Both the position numbers and the translations under genes were made by a program. A stretch of 64,000 nt of DNA from Sindora glabra (lineage: Eukaryota > Streptophyta > Magnoliopsida > Fabales > Fabaceae), in assembly GCA_020226215.1 (NCBI GenBank), contig CM035234.1:15652713-15716712 (forward strand), in the 5' to 3' direction. Below, piece by piece: positions 36,957 through 49,559 of this stretch (position 1 is its first letter; every line of letters starts with the position of its first letter). The notes under the pieces were generated by a model. That model worked only from the letters and a program-made list of their open reading frames with translations. It was not told where the DNA came from and searched no databases.

Positions 36957-39900
36957 CACTTCAAATCATTTTTTACTATGTTAGAGTTTTTTTTTTCTCT
37001 TCTTTTTTTGTGCAATAATGATATGAGTGATTAAAGTACTAAATGCATATATATATAAATATCAAATAGCAAATTTTTAATGCAACGAAAAGCATAAAGC
37101 ATTTAAAAAACATTGAATACCATTTAAATCAAACACACATTGATATCCATGAAGACTCTCTTGAGGAGGATATTAGAAGTAGGAGCAAAATTTGATAAAA
37201 TAGAGGCTTGCTTCAACTGAAAGTGATGAATCCAAAGAGCCATTATTTTATTTCTCATGCAAAGTTATGGAGGCAAATCAAGGTGGATTTAAGAGGTAGC
37301 GTACAATTCCAAAGAGTTAGCCAGTTGTAAAGAAGATTGTAAATATTTAGGGTTTAGTTTAAATATGTTGTTTACTTTTGAAGCTTTTATTTCACACTAA
37401 ATTCAATGATATATTTTCTGTTAAATGGGATAGAATGATCTCATACAACAAGCCTCCTACGGAAACTTTTGCCTGACTTGGAGGAAGGATATCCTGAGCA
37501 TGCTATGATTTTAAGAAGCATTTCAATTACGTTAGGGTTGTTGGATAAGAGACACCTCAAATTAAGCACCATCAAAAGGCGCCTCTAAACTTCAATGTGG
37601 TGGTGTTCACGGAGAGAATCACTCATGACGTTTCAACCCAACCAAATGTAGAATGGGAGACAACGATGTAGAGGGCCCCCTAAGCGTAGGAACCGTCGAT
37701 TTGAGCTTCAATGGAGTAGCTGTGCTTGCAGTAACACACATAGCCGTGTGCAATTAGTTATTTTACTATTTTTAAATTAATAGCTTAATTTTTTCATTCA
37801 AATAAAAAATTAAAATAAAAGTTGCTAATCTTTATATATAAATATGAAGACTAGCAATACTCATATATATATTTACTTCCCTTATATATTTGATATAAAT
37901 GATGTCAAAATCATTTGTATCAATTATCTTATTACAGTCAAACAATAACTTCTATGCAAAAAGTGACGAAGTGGTATTTGTCATACTTTCAAAGAAGGAA
38001 ATGTGTGTACCGATTGATTGACTAACTTTATCTTTTCCTCCGGGAACACGTGTACTGCGAAACTCCACTCCCCAACTAGCTATTATACTATTATTTGATG
38101 TAACACGGACTCCTAAATCCCGAGCTGTAGTTGTTTTGTTTTTGGACTTTAGTCCCACTTTAATACCAACAAAAAAAAAATGTTATTTTAACTTACATGA
38201 GTAAGAATAAAGATTATAATTGTTTAGTTAGTTTATAAATCATAATTTTCATTTTCCAATATTATAATTTTGATGTGTTATTAATTAGAGGAGAAAGAAT
38301 GTTTTGAAACTTTTCTAAAATTATTATCAATTTTTTTATTATAGAAGAAATTTTGAATTGTGTGAAAATCATATATTGATTATTTTTAAATATCTGTTTA
38401 TATTGAACACAGAAAAGTTGCAGACACAGTGTGATTTGCAACAATAATATTGTGTACAATATCACAATTGCAGAAAGAAATTTAACACCTTGTGTGCTTC
38501 ATTACTAAGAGGCAGCATAAATCCTTGCTTCGGCTGGTAACATCATCATCGGCCTCCTCTTCCTCAGAAGATGCGGGAGATATTTGTAATTGAAAATAAA
38601 ATTTCTAAAACTTTCATAATCAATCGATAAATCTTTGAAAAGCTATTGTGTGAATATTATTAATTATTGAATGCCTGGTTAACTTTTTTTATTTTTTTTA
38701 ATAATTAAAGTAATCAAACTACTGAATGCACATATAAAATCTTAAAATCCAACCTAAAATATAGAAAAAGGCAAAACATTCAAACTATTTCACATGCCAT
38801 TTAAGATAAATGTTCTTGGTACTTATGTTAGTAATATTATAACAATGAAAACAACAAATTTAACGGGTTTTTCATATACGGTTTTGATAGGGAAAATTCA
38901 CTCTTTATCAATGGTGGAATTTTACTGGGATATATGGGAATCATCGTCCCCAAAAATTTTTAAAATCATATGTACTAGTATTATATAATATTATAACATA
39001 TTAATTTATCTTATCATTTTTTGTACGTAATTTTACAATACATTTTTAATTGTCTAATTAAAATTATATGTGATTCAACTTTTATTTGTTATATAATATA
39101 GAAATTATAAAAAAAATGAGATAAGTTAAAATATTTTAATATTGTGATTCTTAATTAAAAATTTATAAAAAAATCTAATTTAAGAAAAATGAGATTAAGA
39201 TGATAATGAATATTAATTTCATATTTTGTATGGTTTAAGGAAGTGATAACTAAGTTTTCAAAATTAAAGGAATAAAATCCAATCATTCTAACGTTAAAGG
39301 ATGTATATGGATCAATCGTATTACCGACTCAATTTTTAAATACTCGAACACATTAAAATTCATGAAAAGTGTAGATTGGTCTGCGGGTTATAACCAATCT
39401 GATAGCCTGACGGTGAGTGCGTCTAGTCAATTTAGATGTGAGTTGCAATGAGTATTAATTTAGAAAAAAAAAAAAAAAAGTCAACTATCAAGTGAGAAGG
39501 AATGAAGAGCTCCATTACACATAGACAAAATGCAGAAGTGATGTTAATGGAGAAGGGAAATAGTTTACAAACATAACACCAAAAATAATATAATATAATA
39601 CAATATGTTGAAATAAAAGTGAGTAACAAATCTTTATACTAACAAACTTTTAATCTACAAAATTCCAGATATTTCACACTTGGTTTAGAGGTAATTAAAC
39701 ATAGATTTTATTATAAATCAAACTAATGTTACTACTAATTAAAATATGTAATATTTTCAAATTATTTTTTTTAAAGTAAATGCTGGGCAAATAAACAAGT
39801 TTCTAATTAAATTCGTTCTTTTGAAATTTTAATCAATCGAAACACATTACATAATTAATAAAATATTTTCAATATAAGAATATTTAAGAGAAAATCTTAA

Positions 39901-40566
39901 AAAAATTCATCTAAAATTAACAGGCATAACAATTTGGCATGACTTTAAGTACTGATTAATTTTCTTAGAAAATAATTAGTATAAATAGAGTAAAAAATCA
40001 AAATTAAAAAATAGGTAACAAAATAATTTAATACAAGTCCTCTCTTAAGAAATAATAATTATTAATAATTGTACCAAATATAAAATCCTAATAAATAATA
40101 AAAACTGTCAATAATTAATTATTCAATTACTATACCAAACAAAGCATAGTGGTATTGAAACTAATCATACACAACAATCCTAAAATATGAACCTTCTCCG
40201 ATCTCCCATCCACCTGTTCACTTTTATCTCACCTCTTTTTCAATAAGTAACAAGGTAAAAGGTACTTGAGCATGCCATATTCTACCAGTAATAATTTATT
40301 GGTCAAAAAACATAAAAACTATTATTCATCATTTTAGTTAGTATGCAACAAGCAAATCACAGGCATAAGCTTATCTTTGCTTTCAAGTAATTAACTGACA
40401 TCTTGTATACTGCATGTGTTTAAAATTACAATTTTTATGGGAAGAATTTTCTAATATATCCATGTCAAGAATCTAGTTGACTAATTCAGAAATTGTCAAA
40501 GGATATGGACAATGTACACATGAAAACAGAAGCACAATATCTCATGGGCATAGTTCATACACATAC
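36957..40566. other. Intergenic DNA between the phosphomannomutase and eIF5B-like loci
   Basis: No intact gene. Positions 37,150-37,740 are less AT-rich but show no convincing reading frame. Two short minus-strand stretches stay open: 38,158-37,952 (67 codons, no known motif), and about 38,580-38,480 with an acidic SEEEEADDD run. Both could be chance or worn gene scraps. I looked here for the missing last exon of the eIF5B copy and did not find it. Confidence 0.5.
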
Positions 40567-43500
40567 CTTAATAGCTACTTGCTGACCTTTCTTGACATAA
40601 TCCACAAGATTATGATTATTTGCAATGGATGCTACGCGCCCAATACTAGTGAACCCTCTGGAAGGAACACAAAGTGGATTCCCAATCTGAAAAGAAACGT
40701 AAAATCAAAGATAACCCCAATGTGTTTAACACAGCATACAATTGGATTCTTAACATAATCCTCATTACAAATACCAACAAAATTCAAAAAGGATAAGGTG
40801 ATGTTTGAATGATGAACTAAGTGTTCTTTCCCTCTAGTGCCAAAAAATGAAAGCATCAAAACAAATGGATCCCTCTTGTAGAGACAATGGCTAATCCTCA
40901 TAGACATTAAAGCATTAAAAAAATTCAATGGAGAAAACAAAAACACTGAATAAGTATTTATACCTTTAAAATGCCTTGAAGGATTTCAACACCCAAAACT
41001 ATTGGATCCTTCTTGTAGAAAATACCATCTGGTAAGATTTTCAGAACACAGGGGAAGACTGCCTCGTCAGCGGCTTCCTTCTTTTTCTTCTCTTTGATGT
41101 CGTCAACATGTGCCTTGAATTGATCAAATAGGTGGTAGATAATATCAGAAATAAAAATTTTAACACCGTGTTCCTCTGCAACATTCCTAGCCTCGGGAGT
41201 GACCTTCACATCAAAGGCCAAGATAGAAGCGAACTCTTTTTTCTTTCCAACCATTACGCTGGCCTTCATTACATCCTTTGTATGGACTGGACCAATACCC
41301 ATACCACTAACAGGAATATTTACTTCTGGCGTTTTCAAATACTCCAACAATGCTTCCAATGAGCCAAGGGTAGATGCTTGTACGTAAACTCCCTCACCAC
41401 TCTTGTCAAGCCTACTCATAACTGACTTCATATCTTCCATAGCCGCTTCTTTAACTTCTTCAAAATCATCACCAGGCTTCACCAAATATAAGCCAGTCCC
41501 GGCAATAGCATGTTCAAGCCCCTGATTATATATTTAAAAAAATAATAATAAAGCAATCAGAATTCTTTTATGCCACAAGAATACTTAAAGCCACCATTGG
41601 CTACCAATCAGGCATGCATTAAGTGAGAATAAAATCTGCATAAAGTACCCGGGCAGTGATCTTTATACCCATAGCAGCGTTCCTTTCTTTGCGGTGCAAA
41701 TATGTTCCCTGAAATTGGACAGCTGTTGACTGACTTTACATTATACTAGATAATACATGCTTTTCTTCAAAGGCAACATAACATGATGCGGAAATGAAGC
41801 GTGAATAGCAAATCCTTGAATGGCAGTAATAAAGTTATTTTCTTTTGACACATTGATTCTCCATTGATAGATATAATAAAACTTAAGATTAAGTCGTAAA
41901 CAATCCTACAAGGACTCTAATTCTCAACTGCTTATGTAAAAACTACTAAAAAAACTAGATAAAATTCCTAATAACAATACATACAAAAACTACACATCAT
42001 TATCAAAATCCAAAAGAAAATTATGATTGACCTCCTAATCTGTCCTCCATTACAACCACAAGCCTCCTGGCTGGATGATGTTCATAGTTTGAAAAAAAAT
42101 ATGACATCAAACAACCCTAACATTCAGGTATATAAATGAAAAGTTTCTTAAGAAACCAATAACATAAATGAATAGCACCTCAATAAACTACCTTACATGT
42201 AAATTCATGGAACAAAGTTATACCTTATATATCAAGAAACATTTGAAAATATAAGATCTATTAAAAAGTTCAGAAGAGAGATAGACCTTAACAAGGAGTT
42301 CCTTCATTGGATGAGGTGTCAATAAAGCTCGGATTGTGGTAACAATTGGCCCCTACAATAAAAAATTCCATTAGACAGGAGATAAGAGGAATTTATGGAT
42401 GATGCTAGGAAAGTTTTGAGATGCTTGCCTGCATTCCACAGACAACAATTTGATCTCCTTCGTGAAGGAAACCATTAACCAAGACAACATCAAGGGTAGT
42501 TCCATGGCCTTCAACAACCTTGACCTCCAAAATTGTACACTAGCGAACATGATACATGAACAATCAGGTTTTTGCTACTAAACCACTCAACCAACTCAAT
42601 ATTGTGTAAAAATAAAGCTAACCTGGATTTCATCACTGTATGTTAGTTTCTGAACCATTGTTTTTTGCATCCATTGAGCCAACAATAGTAACAAATCTGG
42701 GATTCCTTCACTACTGCAATTGATTTAGAAAAACAAAACATCACCACAAGATCCGCATAGAATTCAACCACTTGGGATGTAAATACTTGAAAGAAAAAAA
42801 GCAGCAAGTGGATCTTAAATGTTTGACCTCTCAATTTAGGTTGTTATTAATTTTTAGTAACAAAGGAGGCCCAGTTAGACTAAAAAATAAAGGAGTCTTG
42901 TGCTGACTTGGGCCAGATAGAAGAAATGGTAAGGTTCAGGGATTAAGATTCAAACTAGCTACGTTGTATATATTTGCATTAACTATCAAGTATCAACATG
43001 ATGTTTGTTATTTTTTACTTGGGGAAGTTGGAGGGGACGGGGAGAGTTCTAGCTCAGAGTCACCTTACAGCACTTGTAGGTACAATATTGAAAGTTTCTC
43101 CCATTTCTCAGTTTTTATATTACAACTCAGTATTGAGGCCCTGTTCTTTGACCGGAGTGATAATCTGGCAAAGATACACAAACAACACATACATACATAT
43201 ATATATATATATACATACATATATATATATATATATGGACAGCACTCAATAATCCAAAAAAAAAAAGAAGGAACTTTAACAATCAGATCAAAAAGGAGGG
43301 TGACATCATTAAGAACCTGATCAAGCCTATCTTTGAATTCAGATTTCACAACTTTATTCTGCTGCTTCATTGCCTTAACAATTGGAGAATTGCGACATGT
43401 TTTCCACCCATACAGTCTGTCAACCTGCAACATTGAAGAATAGCCCATAATGAGCATCAAATTTAAGCAAAACAAAAGGAGCCATATTTGATAGCAGTAC

Positions 43501-44094
43501 TGAAACACTGACCTTATTCAGTGCAACAATGAATTCTGTATTCCTCATTTTTAAAAGATTAAGGGACTCTATTGTTTGAGGCTCTAAGCCATGCATAATA
43601 TCAACAACCAAAATTGCAATATCGCATAGACCCGATCCCCATGAACATAAATTCGTGAATGATTCATGTCCAGGGGTGTCAATGACCAATAAACCCTGGA
43701 CCTTTATCTTTGCATCAGCTTTCAGTTCCTTTGTTCTTTCACTTATATTCTCAGCAGGAAAATATGTTGCACCAATCTGTTGTGTGATACCACCAGCCTC
43801 TCCTTCCTGAACAGTAGTACCTCTAATACAATCTAGTAACTTGGTTTTACCCGTAACAACATGGCCCATGATACAACAAATTGGTGACCGAAGATTCTCT
43901 TCACTTGGCTTAGGAGACACAGCTGAATTTGATGTTTCCTTTTTCAACTCAGGAACATGCCTTCTTTTTTTGTCCACAACTGCAACCGTGCCTGGCTTAT
44001 TATGTTCAGCTTCCCCAGTATTGGGCCGAGTAATATTTGTCCCGGTGATGACTGTCGATTTTGCAACAGGAGGGGTTGTAAAGTATAAAATCAA
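40567..44094 (-). pseudogene. EIF5B: eIF5B-like pseudogene, internal fragment of the gene
   Basis: eIF5B is the GTPase that joins ribosomal subunits. Exons recognised are about 44,094-43,513 (G domain), 43,424-43,317, 43,164-43,064, 42,713-42,623, 42,539-42,429, 42,352-42,287, 41,708-41,649, 41,521-40,964 and 40,686-40,567. Read in order they follow the family from just before the G domain through domain II, domain III and part of domain IV (for example GITQQIGATYFPAENI, DTPGHESF, EAVFPCVLKILPDGIF). Defects: stops TAA (43,120-43,122) and TGA (43,108-43,110) in the third exon, whose 101 nt cannot be skipped in frame; P-loop GHVDTGKT changed to GHVVTGKT (43,855-43,857); NLRSRG changed to NLCSWG. 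The acidic N-terminal half and the last exon are absent. Introns are kept, so it is a DNA-level duplicate. One intron (donor at 42,428) starts GC instead of GT. Confidence 0.92.
43181..43236. repeat. TA/CATA microsatellite in an intron of the eIF5B pseudogene
   Basis: Blocks of (acat)n and (ta)n lie directly upstream, on the coding strand, of the exon that carries the two stop codons. The normal pyrimidine-rich stretch before the acceptor is largely replaced by this repeat. Confidence 0.85.
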
Positions 44095-44303
44095 TAAGGA
44101 AAACTTTTCAAATTTTTATGGTAGTCAAAATAATTGAGATGATATTTAGAAATGCTGAAATTCCTCCCATTCAAAGAAGAAAATCAATAGCGTTTTCACA
44201 TAGTAAAATTTTAACTAGGGAAACAAACATACATGCCAAAACCCTTCCCAGTTTAAAAACCTGTAAGCGTATGAAAACAAACCCAATCTCTTTAAACAAC
44301 CCC

Positions 44304-44320
44304 TCCCCCCCCCCCCCAAC
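44304..44320. repeat. Poly-C tract
   Basis: About 16 C residues with one T, upstream of the eIF5B pseudogene's first recognised exon. No gene feature was recognised at this spot. Confidence 0.8.
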
Positions 44321-44558
44321 CAAAAAGAAAAAATAAATAAATAAATAACATTCAGAAACAGTCACATGGCAGTTAATGTTATTGATTATCAGCAACGGAG
44401 GATGTCTTATTCTCCTGTCCTACGTACTAATTCTATTGTTCTAATATAAAATATCCTATTATTAAAAAAAAATAAATATAAAATACAAAACAATCACCAG
44501 AGTATTCAGATATGCAAGAAATAAGAATATAAATACTGGATGAAGCAAGTAGCAACCT

Positions 44559-45295
44559 TCAGCTGTGCATTTCCCGATGATTGTGTGCTCTCTGTGTAGC
44601 TCCATTACTGGGACTAGAAGTTGGGACTATTTTAGAGATAGCAGACAAAAGAGACTCAGCCATATCAGAACTTGAACAGGGAGGCAGTGGAACTGTTGGT
44701 GGTGGCAAGTAATCCTGGGTAATAGTTTCTAGAAGACCACCTGGTTGAATAGGTTCCATGTAAACAAGTGTTCTTCTACCCAAATTTGAACACTTGTTCC
44801 TTATGACATTATGTAAAACATTCATACAAGTAATTAGAGACAAGACTAAAAAATATAGTTAAACTTGCTATAGGATGAATTGACCAATTAGATAATGAAA
44901 ATGGAGGTAAAACAAGAGAAGTAGGTTGGTTGCTATATTGCTATATCTGCTAAGAAATTACTATAGAGTATTCCAAAGACCTGATAATGCTAAGTAAATG
45001 CACAGTAATTGTTAGTATTTCAACCTGTGGAAACTATCAATTACACGAAATCACCGTTAATAAAACCTTAGAACAGTTAATTAATCCCAATAACAAATTA
45101 AAACAGAGCTCCACCAACCGAGATCCATATAACATCAATGTATTAGTCCACGGCACATGAATTAAAATCATCTAACGAATGAAGGAAGAATGAAGTGGCA
45201 TCTTACTTGGAAGATGGGAATCCTCCTATGCCTGCACTTCGCTCGCAGCTGGGGGGAGGAATTTGTTGCACAATACAAGTTTGAGCTTCTGAGCT
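44559..45295 (-). pseudogene. Unidentified two-exon coding-like fragment
   Basis: Exon A (open from 45,295 to 45,207) ends at a good donor (CCAA-GTAAGA). Exon B starts after an acceptor (GGGTAG) at 44,775 and runs to a stop at 44,559-44,561. The split codon joins in frame (AA plus A), giving about 101 residues. The product is proline- and serine-rich, with runs such as QQIPPPSCERSAGIGGFPSS, TITQDYLPPPTVPLPP and SSSDMAESLLSAISKIVP. I do not recognise the family. No ATG is visible in exon A and a stop lies directly upstream, so the 5' part is missing or further exons were not found. It could be the 3' end of a real gene, or a scrap that arrived with the eIF5B copy. Confidence 0.35.
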
Positions 45296-48200
45296 TCAGT
45301 TGATGACAAACAATGGACCTTCGCGCGTGAGTGGCGAAGTGCTAATTGGAGGATTGTGACCTTGGTGGGGCGTCTTCAACGCTAGAGCTTCGGTATGGTG
45401 GTGGGACTTTGGCTTGTTGCAGAAATGGGAGGAGGAAAAGGCTGCGCTAGGAAGATCGTGTGTGAGAAAGGAATGGTTTGCAAGTGACTGTGCATGACTT
45501 CCCCTTTCACACATCTGCTCTCTATCCAAAGAAAATAGGGTTTTATTTCTCCGATACAAAGGGATGCATGTCAACTTTTGCTTCCTCTCCTATTCTTCCT
45601 TTCCTGCCTAAAACAAAAGTCTTTCTGTTACCTTTTTTTCTTTTCTCATCTTTTCATTGAACTTTTTTATGCTACTTTTTGTTGTATTGTATACAATACA
45701 AATTTAACCATTGAATGAGTGATAGGTGGAAAATCTAATGTTATAAACCATTGTTAGTCAGTTAAGAAAAGTGAGAAAAATAGTAGTAGATTGGTCCCTA
45801 AAAAATTTAGGTATTAGCATAGTAGAATTGATTTAAAAATACTTTGAAGAATTTGTTTTTGAAGAGCAAACATAAACCCAAACCGAATAAAAAAGGTATA
45901 TTGTGAAAAATTTCTGCAAAATAAGTCAAAGCCTAATGAAATCTGAGTTGCAATGGGTAACAATGATTATGATGAGAACGATAATTTGATTGAATTCAAG
46001 CTTTGTGGTAGACAACGATGATTGGGTTAAAATCGAGCTTTGACATTTAGGGAGGATAGGGATATTTGGTAGTTCCCCACAAACTTTTAATCAATATCAA
46101 CCAATACTTCAATACTAGTTTTTGGGTATTATATTAGCCTTTTTTTTATAATACCTCCCAATTGACCTTTTCTGTTTTCTCCCCCTTATCCTATATAACT
46201 CATCTAGGTTTGGAATTTCTTGTTATATATATGTGTGTGTTGTTAAGAATTACTTCTTTTGTGACTTTATGGGAGGATAGTCCATTTAAGAGAGACAGAA
46301 TGAGTCTCTAGAAAACGTTCTTATAAGAATCATTGATTGAATTGTGATAATGGTCTTTAATAAAACACAATGGCATTGATCAAATGATAATCCCATTTAA
46401 TGGAACATGGCTTGATTGTTATTTTGTTGAGAATTGCTTCTTTTCTTGAAATTGGCTTAAAAGAATAACTTTGATTTTTGCATATAGAAACAAAACACGA
46501 GATTGTAATTCTAGTCATTGACGTTGGTTGTTGACTCCTATAGTGAGAAAAATGACATTATTTTTGTTATTACATGTGATGTCCAAGCCTTTTTTTATCA
46601 TTGTTTCCCCATTAATGTAATCCCTGGTTATTGATTGAATTATGAAGTAGTCTTAGGTAGAGTACAATGACCTTGATAAAATGATGTACCTGGCCCCATT
46701 TCATAAAGTGACCTTACACTCCATGATTGTGCCAGTTCTGTAGAATTGCAGCAAACAGCTTTGCATCTGAGAGGGCTTCTCTCGCGTGAAGCCTTACCAT
46801 ATTCACATCATTGTTGATTGTCATTCTTTTTATTTAAGAAAAGGCCTTTAATTGGCTCATCACCCCGTTGCAATAAAACCCATCTGCGATGGTTACCCTC
46901 TTTCCTTTATGTTTCTATTTTGAGCTTGTAATTTATCTATTAAAATTGATTTATGTAACTTTGTCCTCAATTTCTTCTCTTTTTTTTTTTGAAGTTCTAT
47001 TTCTTAACCTTTTTTTCAGCAATTAGGTAAATCATTTTCTTGATTTCTTGACTTATTGCCCTAATCTTGACTTTCTCACTTCAATTTCACATTTCAAATT
47101 TATTTATTGTTTACTCTCTATTGGCTTATCCTTTTTATATTGCATTTTTTTTTCTTTACTCTAACTCCATTTCTCCAATCTTCTACGAATTATCTTTGTT
47201 TCTTATGTCTTTAGGTTATTCTTTTCTAGTATAATTTTGACTACAACCTCTTATTTTTATTCAATCTTCTACCTCACTCACTGTAGGTTCTAGTTCTTTA
47301 TCTCTCCATACTAATCTTATTTACTAATATTCTTCCTTTTAGTAGGGATTTTTATACCTCTGCGAAGAAGGTATGCTTGATATCCCTTATTTTCCTTTTT
47401 AAACTTCTATGTTATTATTGCTTCAAAATAATGACACTAAAATGGCTGGATGTGTCTTTTTAGAGCAATTGAGATAATGTTACAACTCGTTGTCAAGCTT
47501 TTATCATCAACCAATCTACTATTTGACCATTATTTTTGAAGAATTTAGTTCATTTTATAATGGTTATGAACTATCCAGGGTCAAGTCCAAGAAAGTTCAA
47601 AGATAGATAGAAAAATCAGTTGGAAAGCAAGCAAAATTTTAAGTAAGGCTTAGCAATGCCAGGCATTCATACATAGTTATGTATACAATTTCTTTCTTTT
47701 ATAATATAAAATATTCTTGGTAGTAAGTAAATAAATATATTTTATTACTGTGATTTTTTATTATTAGAAACTGAGATGATGAAGGGAAGGGAAGGTGATG
47801 TATCTTTGCACTTCGTTTTAAACACTTTTCCGTACACACACAAACAACCCTAGGATCCGTGGATCTTCGTAAAAAGTTGTTATCATGTACTAGGTTGTTA
47901 TGTTGATTTCTACATGGTCTTAAAAAATTAGCCATTATAATGTGAAACATATCACAATTGCCAATTTCTAGGATGGTGGTGGATAAGGTTCTTGTCATCA
48001 TCGCCAGGTATGGTGACTCACAATTTGGATAAAAGATCAAATTGGAAGTACTTTTATGGTAAAAATGAGACTTTGTTATACTCTAAAATTATTGTAAGAA
48101 TGGGATCCTCTAATTTGATATCTTTTTTGAATTTTTATTAGTATAAGGGCTATATATTTTTTAACACATATTTTTTAACTTAACCAAGTCCAACTGCCCA

Positions 48201-48912
48201 ACTAGCCTATACTCTAACAATTCACGTTATGTGAATTGTTGACACCCAAGTTAATTTGATAACCCAACACATTATTGAAATTTGTTAAGGATTATTCATC
48301 TTAACAACAATCTATGAGAAAAAAAAAGAAAAAGGAAAGTCATTAATAGTGAAGATCAGTTATTAATTGACTAATAAATGGTGTCCAATGTTTGTTTTGT
48401 TATGATGCACTGTTGAAATATGCATGTCGTTCTGTGAAAGTGTTCTGATATCTATGTGCTATATCTGTTAACGTATTGTGGTGAGCGGAAGGTCATTTTA
48501 TATGATCTTAATGGGCTTTTTCAATTTCTATCTTGCCTAATTAATGATGCCAATTTACTTAACAATTAGCATGTGTGTATGTGTAATTTGCTGCATTTTG
48601 GGCAACTTTTGGCCATTGATTTTCTATTATGCACGGCTCTCTTGTTTTATAGCCGATTTGCCCAATTCTAGTACACTTGCAACAGGTTTTATAAGGCCTT
48701 GCCGCCTTGCAATAGGTTCTAGTCCATGCCAAAATGGCCACTTTTTGCATACAGTGACCCGGTCGAATGTCAATAGCCAAGTCCATTCAGTAGGATTAAA
48801 TTAGGCTAGTTGAGCAGTTGGACTTGGTTGAGTTTTTTGGGCCAAGGGTTTAGTTCAGTTGGTTGGGTTGGCACCCACTAACCAGCCCAAATCGACTCCG
48901 ACTGGCCACCCC
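45296..48912. other. Intergenic DNA between the fragment and the giant inverted repeat
   Basis: No intact gene was recognised. The first 300 bp are GC-richer and could be an old promoter or leader. A 6-bp stem with loop (ggcttc-tctcgcgt-gaagcc) sits at about 46,776-46,795. Positions 46,230-46,720 contain weakly repeated gattgaatt/aatcatt-type phrases. The last part before 48,913 (ggttgggttggcacccac and actggccacccct) looks like one end of a hAT-type MITE, whose partner end I could not find. Confidence 0.45.
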
Positions 48913-49305
48913 TATTAGATTATATGCAAGTTTGTAAAAAATATTGTGCAATGATAATTTTAAAAACATTATAAAATTTAAAATTATTTCATAATTTCAT
49001 ACTATCATGAATTTTATATTTAATCATTGTTATGTATTTTATTATGTATGATATGCAAATACTTATTTTACAAATTTTTTTTAATTTTATGTATGATAAT
49101 TGAAACCAATTTGTGTAAAAAAATAAAGGTCAATTTATGTGTATCCCTTTCAGACTTATCTGGTAAAATCAAGCCCTATATTCAAATTAATTAGCTTAAC
49201 TCAACATAAAAAATTTACAAAACTAATTATTTTTGTTTACCCTATGTAAACAATATTATATAATATCATTTTATAACTTTATGATTTATATTTACAATAT
49301 CATAA

Positions 49306-49354
<49 letters not shown>
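49306..49354. repeat. (TG)n(TA)n microsatellite in the left arm
   Basis: A TG run passes into about 18 TA units. The matching spot in the right arm (61,308-61,321) is a short CA run, so the expansion occurred after the arms were formed. Confidence 0.9.
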
Positions 49355-49559
49355 TTGTAATGATTGTTCAAATTTATTTAAAATTGTGAAAATATTTTTC
49401 AAGTATAGTTTTTGTAAGATGTGTTCTTATTTTTATGAAAATTGGTCATACATATGTTTATATATGTATTTTGATATTGTGCCTTGCTTGGTGCTACACT
49501 AAAAATTTGATTTATCCATGAATTTTAAAATTTTTTATGGAATTATATGAAACTTGAGA

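Noticed and set aside
37346..37370. A tttagggttta word considered as interstitial telomere repeat
   Set aside because: There is only one partial unit and no array.
38480..38580. An acidic SEEEEADDD peptide on the minus strand, considered as the missing eIF5B N-terminal exon
   Set aside because: It lies downstream of the eIF5B copy in its reading direction, is very short and has no flanking family sequence.
43065..43508. A 147-codon minus-strand frame across the eIF5B pseudogene
   Set aside because: It runs through an exon (43,424-43,317) and then through intron and microsatellite sequence. Only the part matching eIF5B is coding-derived, and the splice sites break it.
45296..45574. A 92-codon minus-strand frame upstream of the unidentified fragment
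   Set aside because: It is Ser/His-rich with no family features and ends in a stop just before exon A. It is more likely old leader or promoter DNA.
47699..48040. A 113-codon minus-strand frame
   Set aside because: It has no recognisable domain, no splice context and no conserved neighbour. It is consistent with a chance frame.
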